Assembly (NCBI RefSeq): GCF_000189635.1
Contig: NW_002476509.1
Coordinates: 1-64,000, forward strand
Source of the DNA: Tetrahymena thermophila SB210
Taxonomy: Eukaryota; Ciliophora; Oligohymenophorea; Hymenostomatida; Tetrahymenidae
Length of the DNA: 64,000 nt
Reading direction: 5' to 3'
Numbering within the stretch: the first letter of the stretch is position 1; every line of letters starts with the position of its first letter. Below are positions 1-13,057 of the stretch, in pieces. The position numbers and the translations under genes were made by a program. The notes under the pieces were generated by a model. It was not told the DNA's origin. It made no database searches and worked only from the letters and a program-made list of their open reading frames with translations.

Positions 1-32
1 AACCCCAACCCCAACCCCAACCCCAACCCCAA
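1..32. repeat. Macronuclear telomere (C4A2 repeats)
   Basis: About five CCCCAA units run from the first base and then give way abruptly to unique AT-rich sequence. This is the C-rich strand of the Tetrahymena-type telomere at a left chromosome end. No other telomere repeat tract was seen in the window. Confidence 0.97.
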
Positions 33-211
33 TTAAATTAATTGATAAATAAATTGATTAATTTTTATTCTACTTTCAAATTATATAAAAAATGCATATT
101 GTGTCTAAAATTGAGATATCTACTAACAATTTATTTCATAAATAGTTAAGTTAATTATTTTTAATTCAATTTTTATCAAAAATTATTAAATAAATAACAT
201 AATTATATCAA

Positions 212-1489
212 ATGGAGCAAGAAGAAGATAAAAAGAAACTTTTAGAACAGAGCTTGTTTGGGTAATGCAGATTTATAGGTGAGTTCACTCAAATTCATTA
301 ATTAGGAGAAGGAACTTTTGGTAAAGTGTACAAAGCCTAAGATAAAAAAAATAATGAAATAGTTGCAGTCAAGCAAGTAAAGACGTAAAATTATCATGAA
401 TCAAGAAATGATTTTAAAATTTATTTTATACAATTAAAAGGTGAAAATCCATGATGAGCGAGAAGGTTTTCCTGTTACTTCTGTGAGAGAAATTAAACTT
501 CTAAGTGAATTACAAAACCATCCTAATATTGTATAGTTTAAAGAAGTAGTCGTAGGTTAAAATTAAAATAGCATATTCTTAATTTTTGAGTATTGCTAAA
601 TGGATATTGCAAATCTTATTTTTAGAATGGACTAAGAAAGAGAATATTTCTCTGAATCTGAAATAAAATGCATCATTTTATAGCTACTGAATGGAGTTTA
701 ACACATGCATAAATAGTATTAAATGCATAGAGACATTAAATTATCAAATGTTCTTATCAATGACAAAGGTGTGGTCAAAATTGCTGATTTTGGTCTAGCT
801 AGGGAATATAATAAACCAAACAAGCCATACACACCAAAAGTTGTAACTTTGTGGTACAGATCACCAGAATTATTATTAGAAATGGAATAATACACTACTT
901 CAATAGATATATGGTAAATTTAATATCTAAATTTAAAGAAATTATATTAAATTTAATAGGTCTGTTGGCTGTGTATTAGCAGAGTTATTAAATAAAGGAT
1001 AACCAATATTCCCTGGAGATACAGAAATGAAGTAGTTTTAACTTATTTGTGAATTAATTGGCTATCCAACAAGGTAAATAATAAAAGATGCTTAATTTGT
1101 ATTAATTATTTGATTTTTGAATTAAGGTATGAGTGGAACGAATATTATTCACAAGTTAAAAAAGAAGTAAGAAAAGAGCTTGAAAAATTTTCTGGATTTA
1201 AAACAAATAACTTGTAAAAGTAACTTAAATGCTCAGAAAATTGCCTAAAGCTTCTTTAAAAAATGCTTGCTTGGGATCCAAAAGTATTCAATTAAATTAT
1301 TATTTTCTCCTTACTAATAATTTAACTTATTTTATGAAATTATAGAAAAGAATTTCAGCTGAAAAGGCTATGTCTCATCCTTATTTTAGTGAAAATCCAA
1401 AGCCTACACTGCCAGGATAAATAAAAATTTTGGAAAGATTAAACTATTATGCCAAAAAAAACTAAGAAGCCTAAGAGCGTAAAAAATGA
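212..1489 (+). CDS. CDK-like serine/threonine kinase (CDK9/10/11 transcriptional class)
   Basis: Protein kinase of about 350 aa in five exons. Visible motifs in order are the Gly loop [11 protein letters not shown], the ATP-binding Lys in VAVKQ, a PITSLRE-like helix [14 protein letters not shown], the catalytic loop [11 protein letters not shown], and the activation segment [13 protein letters not shown] with the conserved Thr before LWYR. The helix and activation loop resemble CDK10/CDK11 and CDK9/12, which phosphorylate RNA polymerase II or splicing factors with a cyclin partner; the exact class is inferred. The loop has Phe in place of the inhibitory Tyr of cell-cycle CDKs, as CDK9 does, and SPE replaces APE. 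Introns are about 377-440, 914-959, 1075-1126 and 1285-1345. The ATG is the first in frame and lies only 180 bp from the telomere. There is no long C-terminal extension; the protein ends in a charged QEAQERKK tail at TGA. Confidence 0.88.
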
Positions 1490-2282
1490 AAATAAAAAAG
1501 TTATTTAATAAATTAAAATAAAATATAAAAATATAATTAATGTTGCTACTATGACATCGATCATCTATTGTATAGCTTTATTCAAAATTATTAGTGCTTG
1601 ATTGTATTCCAAAATTAAATTGTAAATATTTTGAAAAATAATCTATGATAAATCATATGTTTAACTTAAATAACTATTTAAAAAGATTCTTTTCGCCAAA
1701 AAATTTTATTTATTTATTTAAAATAAAATTATTAATTATTAATATTTTAAAATTTAAATAAATTTATTTGAGCACAAATTTATTGTAAATAATTTAGATC
1801 TATTAAGAATTATAAAAATTTAATATAAATATCATTTTACTAAAAATTAATTTAGTTTTGAAATGGTTATGTATGTTTGTTTTTAGGTGAAAAAACTTTG
1901 ATCTGATTTAGAAAATAGATCTTTGGTTTTTATTAAATGAGAAAGCTACATCAATGATATAGATTTTTAATCTCGTTTTAAGAATTAATATATTCTATAT
2001 TTATTAAGCAAAAGAATTAGTTTATAAAGTTATTATCAGAAGGAGATGAAGACACTTTCTGATAACTCCTTATTAATGATTTTTATATGAAAAGAAGCTA
2101 TTAAATTAATATCTTCTTGATGGCTATTTAGGATACTCAAAATAAAAAATAATTGATTTTACTTATAAATAACTTTTCTATCAAAAATTTAATTCAGAAA
2201 AATACAATTAATTATTGTTTGTATATTTACAATTTTTTGATTAAATAGATACTAATATTCAAAATAAAAAAAATAATTATAA
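1490..2282. other. Intergenic, AT-rich
   Basis: This is the spacer between the kinase and deubiquitinase genes, which lie in the same orientation. No supported reading frame was seen. The one distinct feature is a short inverted repeat at 2033-2065, listed separately. Confidence 0.6.
2033..2065. repeat. Short inverted repeat (hairpin)
   Basis: TTATCAGAA at 2033-2041 is mirrored by TTCTGATAA at 2057-2065. Two more inner pairs, one of them G-T, give an 11-bp stem around an 11-nt loop. It sits about 220 bp upstream of the next ATG. It may be an RNA hairpin or a chance palindrome; nothing assigns a role. Confidence 0.35.
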
Positions 2283-5200
2283 ATGCTTGGCGATATGTTT
2301 GATACTCCTGAGGATATCCTCGGAGGTGTTTCAAATGCATAGATTTTGAATGTCTAATAAAGAAGACCTAAAAATTGCGCTAGTTTTATGGAGTTACCTT
2401 AACTTAGAAGAGAAGAAAACGGATTTGTAGGATTGAAAAACCAAGGAGCAACTTGTTATTTAAATAGCTTAATTCAATCGTTGTTTATGTCTCCAGAATT
2501 TAGAAATGCGATCTATTAGTTACCTTTATGTGTAAAATCATTTTAGAAATAAAAATATGGTAAAATATTTTTTTATTTAACTGATTAGGATGAAGACATT
2601 AGCAAAAAAAGTGGTTTTGTTGATTCGCAAAGCAAATAAAAATTATTGTTAGGATTTTAAAAGCTATTTGGTTAAATGCAAAGTTTAGATATATCAAGCA
2701 TCAGGTAAAATAGCAGCTAGCTTTTTGAATTAATAATTTAATATAAAATATTTAATAGTACTGAGGAGTTGACTTCTAGCTTTGGATGGGAAGCAAATTA
2801 AAGTTTCTAGCAATAAGATATTTAGGAAGCCAATAGGTAGAAATAAAATTACAATATAGAAAAATGTAGTTAAAATTAAATAATAATCAATATTTAGAGT
2901 TATATTCGATGTATTAGAAAGAGCCTTATTTGGAACTGCTGTTTAAATAGATCCTACCTCTTTTTATAAGTAATTTATTTAAATCACATATTTTTAGAGT
3001 AAATTTTTTAGTTTTATTGAAACTTTATATTAAATGTAGAGGAACTATTGTCAATCATATAACATGCACTGAATGCTAAGTTCCAAGAGAAAGAGAAGAA
3101 AACTTTTACGACTTAATGCTTTAAGTAGAAAATATTTCTTGTGTTGAAGAAAGTTTTATGGCTTTTATCACCCCAGAGTTGCTTAATGAAAGCAACTAAT
3201 TGTTTTGTGAAATATGCAACAAGAAGGTAAAATATAAAATTTTTTATGTATTTATAACTCATTTTTAAAAAAATTTTCTTAGTGTGATACTCTTAAAGGC
3301 TAAAAAATAAGAAAGTTTCCAGATATTTTAACTTTGAGTTTGAATAGATTTACTTTTGATTATGATAAACTTGAAAGAGTTAAGTTAAATTAAAAATATG
3401 AATTTGGGCTAGAGTTTAACATAGCTCCATTTCTTGAAAACTCTGACATTGATGACAGCAGTGATGAATACAATTACGAGCTGTTTACTGTTCTTATTCA
3501 CAGAGGAAGTGCTCATGGAGGTATTTTAATTCAATATATTCAAATTGTTATTTAAAATAAAAAATTTTGTAGGTCACTACCATACATATATCAGAGACTT
3601 CTTAGGAGAAGGAAATTGGGAAGAAAAAATGAAGCAGTACAGTTAAGAAAGAGAGAAAAGAGAGTAAGAATAAAAGGAAAAGTTAGAATAGTAGCAATAG
3701 GAGGAGCTAGAGAAAAAATAGAAAGAAGAGCAGATTAAGCAGTAAAAATAGATTGAATAGCAAGAATAACAAAAGAAGGATTAAGATGAAGAATTATAAG
3801 ATGTAGATGAGTCAAATTTGAGTGCTTAAGAAAAGAAAGATCTTAAAAAGAAGCAAAAATAATAAAAAAAGCAGTAAAATTAGAAAAGTTAGCCTATTAA
3901 AAATGATAAAAAAAAGCAAAATGAAGAAAAGTAAAATGAAAAGAAAAAAAATTTTGTAGCAGAGGAATATGAATTTGATGATTAAGATTTCCCTAGAATG
4001 TTCACAAATAGTGATCTTGCTAAAAATTGGTATAACTTTAACGACTCATAAGTAAAGTCCATCAATGTAAACAGATTGTAAAAGTAGTATGGTGGTTCTG
4101 GAAGTGAAAATGCTTATATTTTGATTTACAGAAAAAAAACTCTTGCTAAAAATATTCCAAATCCAAGTCTCCCTAAATACATAGAAAAGCTGATTTAAGA
4201 AGAAAACTAAAAATTATAATAGGAGAGATAAATTTATGAAGAAGCTTCGAGACACATCGAAGTCTATGTTGATTCTCATGCAGTTTTCTAAGTAAATAAA
4301 TACATTTAATCCATTTTTTAAAAGGTTTTTTGAACTAATTAAAGGATATTTCATATACTTACATCAATGGATATGACTTTGAAAAAAGCTCTTAGCTTTT
4401 AAGAATAAAAACAGATTGCACTTTTAAGCAGTTAATCTAAAATATTTCTGAAACAACTTAAATTAGTCTTGAAAATTTAGCTATCCTAGAACTCTATGAG
4501 CATCCAAATAAATACGTTTAAACTGTTAGACTGATAGATGTTTCTAATTCAGTAATTATTGCTATTATTATTTTTTTAAATTTCACAAACATTAATAATA
4601 TAAAATTTTTAGGATTAAACTCTAGAATAAGCTGAAGTTAGTCATTTTTCATGTTGGGTATACTACGATAAATCTAAGCATTAAGAAATTCTAGACAGAC
4701 TGAAACCTCATATTGGATAAGATCAAATACCCTTGAAGCTTAATATAATATGCCCAGGAAAATCTTTTAGCATTCTAGCATTTAGCCAAGATAAATTGAT
4801 TGATTTGAAAATATAAATGTAAGAGTTAACTAACATACCTGAAAATGAATAATACCTTTAAAACGAAGATTTATAACATATTAACGATTCCTTAGAAAAA
4901 GAAGAAATGACCCTAAATTAATTAAAAATATAAAACGATTACGACATTATCATCAAGCAAATAGATCATGTATTAATATTTCATTTTATTTATCTTTGTT
5001 TTTATATTAAATTTTTTTTTTCACAGAGCCATTAATAGGAAAATCAATAAAATCCTAGCCAATAAGGTAAAACTGCATAACTCTCTGAATATCAATAAGC
5101 CTAACTTTAAGGACTTGTCTCCATCTTAGTAGAAAACTCTGATGAACCTGGAGTTAAAAGATTTTGTAATATTTTCATCATTAAATAAATTATTTTTTTA

Positions 5201-7010
5201 TTTTAAAAAGGTGATAAATTTTAAAAAAATAAAAATAAAACAAACAGTTATTCAATTTAATTTTAAAAGTTAAATAACAAGCTTCAAATTCTGATTTTTT
5301 TTTTTTTAAATAAATAGTCATTGATTACAAGTAGTTAGATTTGTAGAAACTCCTTGCTTTTATTAAAGAAAAATTTTCTATTGAGTAAACTTCTTTGAGA
5401 AGACTTAGAAATTTAGAAAATAAATAGATTTACTTCAAGGATGAATATTCTAAATCACTTGAAGAACTTGGATTCTAAGAAGGAGGTACCAGACTTCTTT
5501 TAGAAAGAGGCGAGATACCTGTTTCGGGAAATATTCCTATAAAAATAAAGAACTCATCTAAACATAAAGTTGCAGAAACTTAAAATATGATAGAAGTTCT
5601 TATTTAAGATGATTAATCTCTTCATTAGCTGTATTTTAAATTAATAATTTAAATATAGTATTTATTTTTTTAAAAGAAAATGCTAAGCTTGCACAACTCT
5701 TAAGTTGGATCCTGAATAGCACAAGCTTTACAAGACTGATTGGATGGAAGAGCCTATTTAATTGATAACAAATGAAAACTAGCTCATCAGAAATATGAAC
5801 TTTAAACAGTAAGAAGTACTCGTTTTAAGAGATAATGAAAGCGTATATTCTATTCTATTTATTTATTTATTTACTTATTAATCTCTCTACATTTTATTTT
5901 AATTTTATAAAAGCCAATAGATAAAGAATTTGAAAAATTCAGCATTTATCATACCATTAATGGTAGCTCTGAAGACACAAAATATGTTGGAGACCTTAAA
6001 ATTAAAAAAGATGAGCTTATTTAGGATCTCAAAAATACTATCTTAGCCATGCCATATTTCCTGAATTTGAATAAGGAATCAGGCGAAAATGTACATTATA
6101 ATAAAATAGGAGAATTAATTTATTTTTATTTATTTACTAAATAATTTTATAGAATACTGCATGTTTAAGAGTAAGAGATATGAGAAAAGATGGTCTTTTT
6201 GGATAAATCTATAGAAAGAATGACAAGAAGATATCAGGATATAACTATTCAACAAATAATATTGCTGTTTAAGTAATTTCAACTCTTTCAAATTTATTTT
6301 GAGTTATTAAATTTTATTTCATTATGCAGTAACTTTCGAAACCAGATAATTTAGAGGAAGATGATCTTTCTTTGATTTTGAGAAAAAGAAATTGTAAAGC
6401 AAAGACATATGAAGGAAATACAGAATTTATATACAAAAGCTCTAAAAAGCCAACAGTTGATGAACTCAAACAATAAATAGGAACTAGTCTTGGATTAGCC
6501 GATATGAATTAATTTGAAATAGTTAAATATTTCCCATATGAGTTCTGCTGGAAAGTGATTTCAAACAAAGAATATGATAATCTTAAAGAAACAAAAAAGA
6601 AATAAGATTAAAAATCTCATAAAAAAAACAAAGATGGTAAAAAATAAGAATAAAGCGAATAGAAAAAGGATGATAAATAGTCAGATGTAGAATAAAACTT
6701 GAAAAAGGCTCCTTATTTACTAAAAGATGGAGGTATAAAATAATATTATAACATAGAAATGATTTTATTAATTATATTTATGTAATAAAGACATTATTGG
6801 GTATGTTTTACTTGAAGAAAAAGAAGAAAATGATGACTACCAAACTGAAAATGATTAAAAAGTAATTTTAGATTTATTGATACATTAATAAAAATTATTT
6901 TGAATTAGATGAAATTATGGTTTGAAGAAGAAAAAAGATAGAAAAGATAAATTTCTACAAGTAAAAGCAAACAGGAATAGCATGGATTTACAATTAACTT
7001 AGATTTTTGA
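2283..7010 (+). CDS. Ubiquitin carboxyl-terminal hydrolase, USP47/USP40-like
   Basis: Large cysteine-protease deubiquitinase, roughly 1,350 aa in more than ten exons. The Cys box reads [20 protein letters not shown] near residue 55. It is followed by [16 protein letters not shown] (the QQD box), CxxC pairs of the finger (CTECQ, CEICNKKCD) and a His box [14 protein letters not shown] that an intron splits after GG (about 3520-3571). The domain closes with WYNFND and [16 protein letters not shown], a pattern typical of USP47 and USP40. A Q/K/E-rich coiled-coil insertion (about 3640-3960) separates the His box from this closing strand. The 3' half lacks recognisable catalytic motifs and could hold the ubiquitin-like folds seen in USP47, but I cannot prove that. 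The final exon encodes an EEEKRQKRQ-type tail and ends at TGA. The family is known to remove ubiquitin from cytosolic substrates; the substrates here are unknown. Confidence 0.88.
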
Positions 7011-8281
7011 ATTAAATAAACTAAAAATAAATAAAAAATTTTACTACTATTAAAATTGTATTTTTAATTATTAAGGCTAAGTATATATATTATATATATA
7101 TATATGAGACAAATATTATAATGATTTATCAAAAACATTAGAAAATAGAATAAATCTGGTTAATATATTCTTGGTTTTTTGAATTATAAAATTATGAAGA
7201 AAAAAAATCAAAATAGATATTTCTCAAATTAATTCTAAATTATTCTTCTTGGATATTATTTAATTAAATATTTTTTACCATAAATTGTTTTTTATAATTG
7301 ATAAATATTTCATTTGTGTATTTTTTTCATAAACTTAAAATGAAATAAATTAATTTAATTTTTTTTTAACAAAAGTATTAAAGAATAATTTAAAAATAAA
7401 ATTTCATCACTTAATTAATTTCAGGATTTCTTTCTTGTAAATTATTAAATTAATTTCAACTTTTAAAAAATTAAATATTTTTATCAAACATTGACTATTT
7501 ATTATTGATTTATATTTTCACCTATTTATTTTTTGTTTAATTAAAATCAAAAAATAAAATTAATAAAAAAATTTATTGATTTAAATTTTTTTTAACAAAA
7601 CTATTAAAAATATTAAAGAAAAACAAAAATTTAATTTTTTGATAAAATTAAAGAGATTAAAGTTATCATAAATTATTGAATGAAATCTATTTTTTTTAAA
7701 TTTTATATTTTGATAATGAACCTACAAATATAATTTATTTACATATTTAAAAATGTATTTTTTCATATTTACTTAAAATCAAATAAATTAATGCAATTTT
7801 TTAATAAAAATATTAAAAAAAATAGAATTTCATTATTTAATTTAATTTATTTATTTACTTTCTTGTAAATTGTTAAATCTAGTTTAATTTTTATAAATTT
7901 TGATATTTCTATCACATGTATTTATCATTCATTCTTTCATTTATTCATTTTTTTTTTTAAATGAAAATTCATTCAGCAATTATAAAAAATTTTATTTAAT
8001 TTTAACAAAAATAATAAATACGAAAAATAATGACAAAATAAATGCAAAATTTTATTTAGGTTCAATAATAAAATTTATTTTTTTTTAATTTTAAAGAATA
8101 TAATTAAAATAAGTTAAAACTATTTGAATCCAATAATTTTTTTATTTGATATTTTCATAAATAATTTAAGAATTGAATTAATTAATTTTTATATAAATAC
8201 AGAAAGATATATTATTTTATATAATTGATTACTTTACTTTTCATAAAAATATGTTATTAATTGGTTCAGCTTTTTAGATTT
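7011..8281. other. Intergenic, convergent 3' ends, AT-rich
   Basis: This is the spacer between two converging genes. It contains a short (TA)n tract at about 7080-7106 and long A/T runs. No reading frame here has coding-like composition. Confidence 0.6.
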
Positions 8282-11200
8282 TCACACAAGCAATTCTTTT
8301 TTTATTGAATCTACTTCAGCTGATTATTCTCCTTAATTAAATTGATATTGACTATTATCAGGTCCATATTTATGGATCATAGTCATCTGATTTGATTGGT
8401 TTAATGCTTGTTACTATGTATAATTTCTTGATGGTTAGGCTGGGATTCTTTGTTCTGATATCGAATATTACTTTTAATCTGAACCTTGTTAGGACTATGG
8501 TATTTAATGATAATAACTTTCAGAGTGAGAATTTTGATTTTAAATTTCTCTTTGCTAGTAAAATTGTTGTCTTTACTTTTAGAATTATGAGATAGAGGTA
8601 TTTTGTTGTTTTTGAATTTCTGGAGATTCATGTTTGGAGATATGGTTAATAATTTGCTCATCTTCTCTGTATCCAGGATTTTGATATTCGTCTTAGCTAT
8701 GGTTGTGACTCTTGGAAGGGATGCTTTTCTATTTGTTATAATAAAAATTAATTTCAACTTTAAATAAATTTAAATAATTTACATTAATTTAGACCCAATT
8801 AGGCTAATAAAAGGCGTTATTAGATGTAGGAACACCTAGTGTTTAATAAACTACTTTATTTTTATTGTCATCATTGTTTTCAGAAAGGTTGTTGGATGAC
8901 TTTATGTGATTGAAGTTATTTTAATTTTTAAGTCCATTTTATACACGATTGCTGAGATCGTAAACTTCTTTGTGTATATTTTATAAGTTCTAATCTCTCA
9001 ATTAAATGTTTTTAATTGTATCAAATTCTCTTGGGTATATTTAAGTATAATGAGATCTATCGCTTAAAGACCCATTGTTGGCTTATTATTATAAGTGCTA
9101 AACAAATATGCGATTCATTTGTTCGCTTTGATTTTTATCGCTTTAATTATTCTTAATATCATATTTAAGATGGTATTGTTTTTTTGGACTCTCTTAAATT
9201 TGATTTGTAGGTAAAGTTGGTATTTCAATAGTCGATTTATAGATTTTTTCATTGTTAGATTTATAAAGGGCTATCGATTTTTACATGTCTTTCATTCCAG
9301 TTTCTAATTATTTTGTCTAATTAGTAAGTTTTTAAGTTATTTATTAGTTTTTTGTTTGTGTCCTTATTTCAGAATCAGGTTTTCTGTCCCAGAAAGTACG
9401 AGCACCTGCATTATTTGTTTTATCTACGATTGTTTTTTCTTATACCCATTTTTAATTGTTGGAGTAACTTTTGTGATCCTTGTTTAGGTAAAATTACAGA
9501 TTGTTAGGACTGTAATGGGATTCTATATTTTAATATTTCTTAGGAGTTTTGAATCTTTCATGCTCATGGTTAGCATCACACTAGTGCATTTTAGAAATAT
9601 GATAATTTTCTAAAAGTGACTAATCATTTAAGAGGATATTGCTGTTATTACTTAAAAAGCTATTCTCATGATTTTAATTGTTTGCGTTATTGGGATAATT
9701 TATTGCAGACATATTGTTAAAAAGATTTTATTCTTGGAGTTATTATTAGTTCATAATCATGTGGAATTAATCTTAAACTACATTTTGCGATGAAGAAGCA
9801 TTCAGAGGTTTGTAAATTTACTTTTAGCTTGCAACTTTATTGAGATGCTGTTGCAAGTAATTATTGTTGTTATTGCTTGCGCCACTATTTTTCATAGATG
9901 TTATATTGTTTTATTTATTTATTTGAATTATTTTAGAACCTTTTCTGTTTAAAGCATTAGTACTTGTATTATGTTATGTAATATTGTTTTATTAGCCAGC
10001 TTTAACTTTATTTAATTTAACGTTACGGTAGACCTGAATATCATTACCCTTTTTCTAGAGACGCTCTTTGCCAATATAAACATTAACATTATTCTTAGAG
10101 AGGTAAGATTCGTTTACTTGTGAGGTATTTTGTGGAACTTAAAGTTAGTAATCTTCTTCATTTTCATAATTTTAAGTCTAGTAATTTTGTTAGTAAGGTA
10201 ATAAATGAGTACCATCCATGTTCGTAATGTAAGATTCCTTCATAGGTTGGTTAGTATTCATAGAATTCTTCATAGTTTAGATTTCTGAATGTTAGAGAGA
10301 GGCTCTTCTTTGTTTATTTGCTAGAGCTACTTCAATTTCTTTTCTGATATTTCTTGTGGTTGCTGGTTAGACGTTTATCTAAGAAATGTTGGGTTATTAT
10401 TGCTGCTATTAAAAATTTTATAAATTAATTTAATTTGTTAAATCAGATGCGAATACTTATTAACTATTAGGGGTTAAACTTCTCGGATTTGCTGGGATAA
10501 TATTTACTTGGTAGTTTTGATCCTCTTATTATTACTATTAATATTGATTAAAATTATTGCTTTTATTTTCAAATTAGTTTTGATTAAATTAAGGATTTGA
10601 AAGTTAAACTGAGCTTTAGCTGTGAGGTATTATACCTTGCATATTTTAGTTATTATAAGAGGTGAAATTTTAACCAAATTAATTTCTTGTTGAGTTGTTT
10701 TAGAATTTACCTGTTTCTTCAATTAAGTTTACTTAATTAATTTAATTATTTTCATTTGAGTTGAACCATTATTTCCTTTATGATTTGTATTCGCTATCAG
10801 CAGCAGGATTTTATTAATCCTGTTAATAAAGTTACTATTGATTGAAATTTTATTCCTACTAAAATTAGTTATTAGCAGATTAAAATCTCATTTACTAGTT
10901 GGTATTAGCAGAAGATGGTCTAATTTATTCTGACTTAAAAGCATTTGTATTATTTTAAGTAGTGTAAAATTGATTTTAATTTTAATATCTATTTTCTACA
11001 TCAGGAGAAGTATTATTGCTCACTGGATTACTAAATTATGGAAGATTTTATTCTTAGAAATTATTGTTCCTATTCTATTCAAACTGAGGTTATTAAAGTT
11101 AGCTAAAATGGGGTAAACCTTAATTAATAGATTACTGCATTTATTAGTTTATATTTTCTGTTACAGAGTTAGGTTTGGCATTTTATTGGCTTTAAGGATA

Positions 11201-13057
11201 ATAACTATTTTGGCTTAGGTTAGATTAAGCTTGCTAAATGGCAACTGAAGTAGATCCGTTACTGGCTAAATTATGCAGGGAGGTATTTTTATTTTATGAG
11301 TTAGCTTCTTGAGAATTTATTTTAATTGTGCTAGCCATAGGGTTATTAATTAAATTAGAGCTTAATTAAAAAGCATATTCTTTTTAGCGTAGTTAATCTT
11401 GCAATTATGCTGATGAATTATTTTTTAATTGCGATTACAACTATTGTTATTGTTGAGATAACTGCTTTACAGAGGATTTATTGCCATCTTATGGCTATTA
11501 CTAAAAATTAGAAACAGAGTTTTAATTAGATTAATGTTTTTACTAAATATTTTTTTAAGAAGATTAAATACCAAATTATTTGTCTTTTTATGTACTAGAT
11601 TTAAAAGAGTTTTGATACTCAGAGTCAGTATTTTAGATAATTTTATTTAAATTATTATTGGTACTGTTATTATTGTTGCTAATAATGTTATTTGAAAGCT
11701 AACTCTATTATGAATTGAGCCTTTTATTACTTTCTTTTTAGATAGGCTCTACTTCAGCAAGCATTTCTTTTAACTATAAATTTGGGTGAGAGTTTTGTTT
11801 TTTATGTTCTCCATACTGTGTTTGGCTTAAGGAACTGATATCCTGTTTGAGGATATTTTCTAAAGATTATTCTCTATTTCTTACCTATTCTTTTTCTTTA
11901 ATTAAACCTGTGTAGTCTATCTAGCTCTGATAAAAAAATTCGTCTTTCTTAAGCTAATCCATAATTTTAATAATTTAAACTGATCTTTCATATAATTTTT
12001 ATTTTTCGTTTAATTTATCTTAATTGTTTTCACCTTCTTTAGCCATTTTCTGCAATTCATTTTATGATTCATTTCTTAAAAGAATGAATGTCTCATAATT
12101 GTTTAGATTTAAAAGCATATTCGCTTATGAATTCAGTTGAGACTCAACCTATAAATAACAAATTATTTAGAAATTAATTCATTCATTAAAAAATATTTTA
12201 AATCTTTACATCAAAAAAGTTAACTGCATTTGCATAATTCTGTACAAACTAAATTGCCTTTTTAACTTGGTGCATCTTCTTAAGAGTGTATTCTTTTTCT
12301 CTTGTTTGCATAATTTCCTGTTTAATCAGACATAAAATATTATAAAGTTATATATTTCAGATAATAAATATTTCTTCGTAAATAAATTTAAATTGGCTTA
12401 AAATTTTTTTTTTCATACATTTAAATTTAAAATTAAAATAAAAACTATTCGTTTTTATCATTTTTTTATAATGAAAAATAAAGATTAAATAAATAATTTT
12501 GCATATTTTACCTTCTTTCTTATATTTGACAACATCATTTAAACCTCTTCTTTTGGTGGAAATAATTTATTAGGACTTACACTTCTCTTTTAGTCTACTC
12601 TCATTGAGATATCTAATCTAGAGTTATTTTAATTAATCATAGCGCTTTTATACTGCCTGTTTATATTTGCTCTATCTGCAACAGATAAAACATAGCTTCT
12701 ATTTGGATCTGCTCCTTATTGCTAAAGAGGTTAACCTACTATTTGGTCTTATAATCTGATATTATCGTTAGTTGCTCCATATTTAGACTAACCCATTCTG
12801 GGTGGAGGAGTGATTGCAGATCTATTTAATTAACTCTAGTTGAGCATATTAGAGCTATTCATTTAACTTCTTTACATTTATTTTATTGGATCAATTGTTG
12901 GAGTTACTTTAACTCCATAAACAGAGTTATTGCTTGATGGAACCTTCAAATATGGGTCAGCGCTTTTGCTTCTTTAAGCATCTTTCATTTAGTTGACAAT
13001 TTAAGCTTGCTAAGAAATTTCCTTTATTTTCTATTATTTTTACTACTTATTTCCCAT
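8282..13057 (-). CDS. Giant Q/N/S-rich low-complexity protein
   Basis: Read on the minus strand with TAA/TAG as Gln, a single frame stays open for about 3.5 kb (to TGA at 8282) and is preceded by three shorter exons, giving about 1,490 aa. Exon 1 starts MGNKQQKQQKIKEIS, preceded in frame by a TGA. It has a basic, Ser/Pro-rich segment including TPPPRMGQSKYG and RSVSPNKLFPPKEEV. Exons 2 and 3 are helical and charged, so probably coiled coil (KKMHQVKKAIQFVQNYAN, QIIKIMDQLKKDEFFYQ). The rest is N/Q/S-rich with runs such as FEQNRNNNFQEQNLPQF. A few conserved-looking islands interrupt it, including NVNVYIGKERLQKKGNDIQV and GARTFWDRKPDSE. No membrane segment or enzyme motif is visible. The composition is prion-like, which would suit a scaffold or granule protein, but that is inference. 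I do not recognise the family. The N-terminal MG could be myristoylated, but there is no Ser/Thr at position 6, so this is weak. Confidence 0.8.

Noticed and set aside
7900-8088. Plus-strand hydrophobic ORF of 62 aa
   Set aside because: Extremely T-rich, with no splice context or motif. It looks like a chance frame in intergenic DNA between converging genes.
8401-8757. Minus-strand ORF of about 118 aa
   Set aside because: It is an out-of-frame shadow. With TAA/TAG read as Gln, another frame is open through the whole stretch and continues the large Q/N-rich protein.
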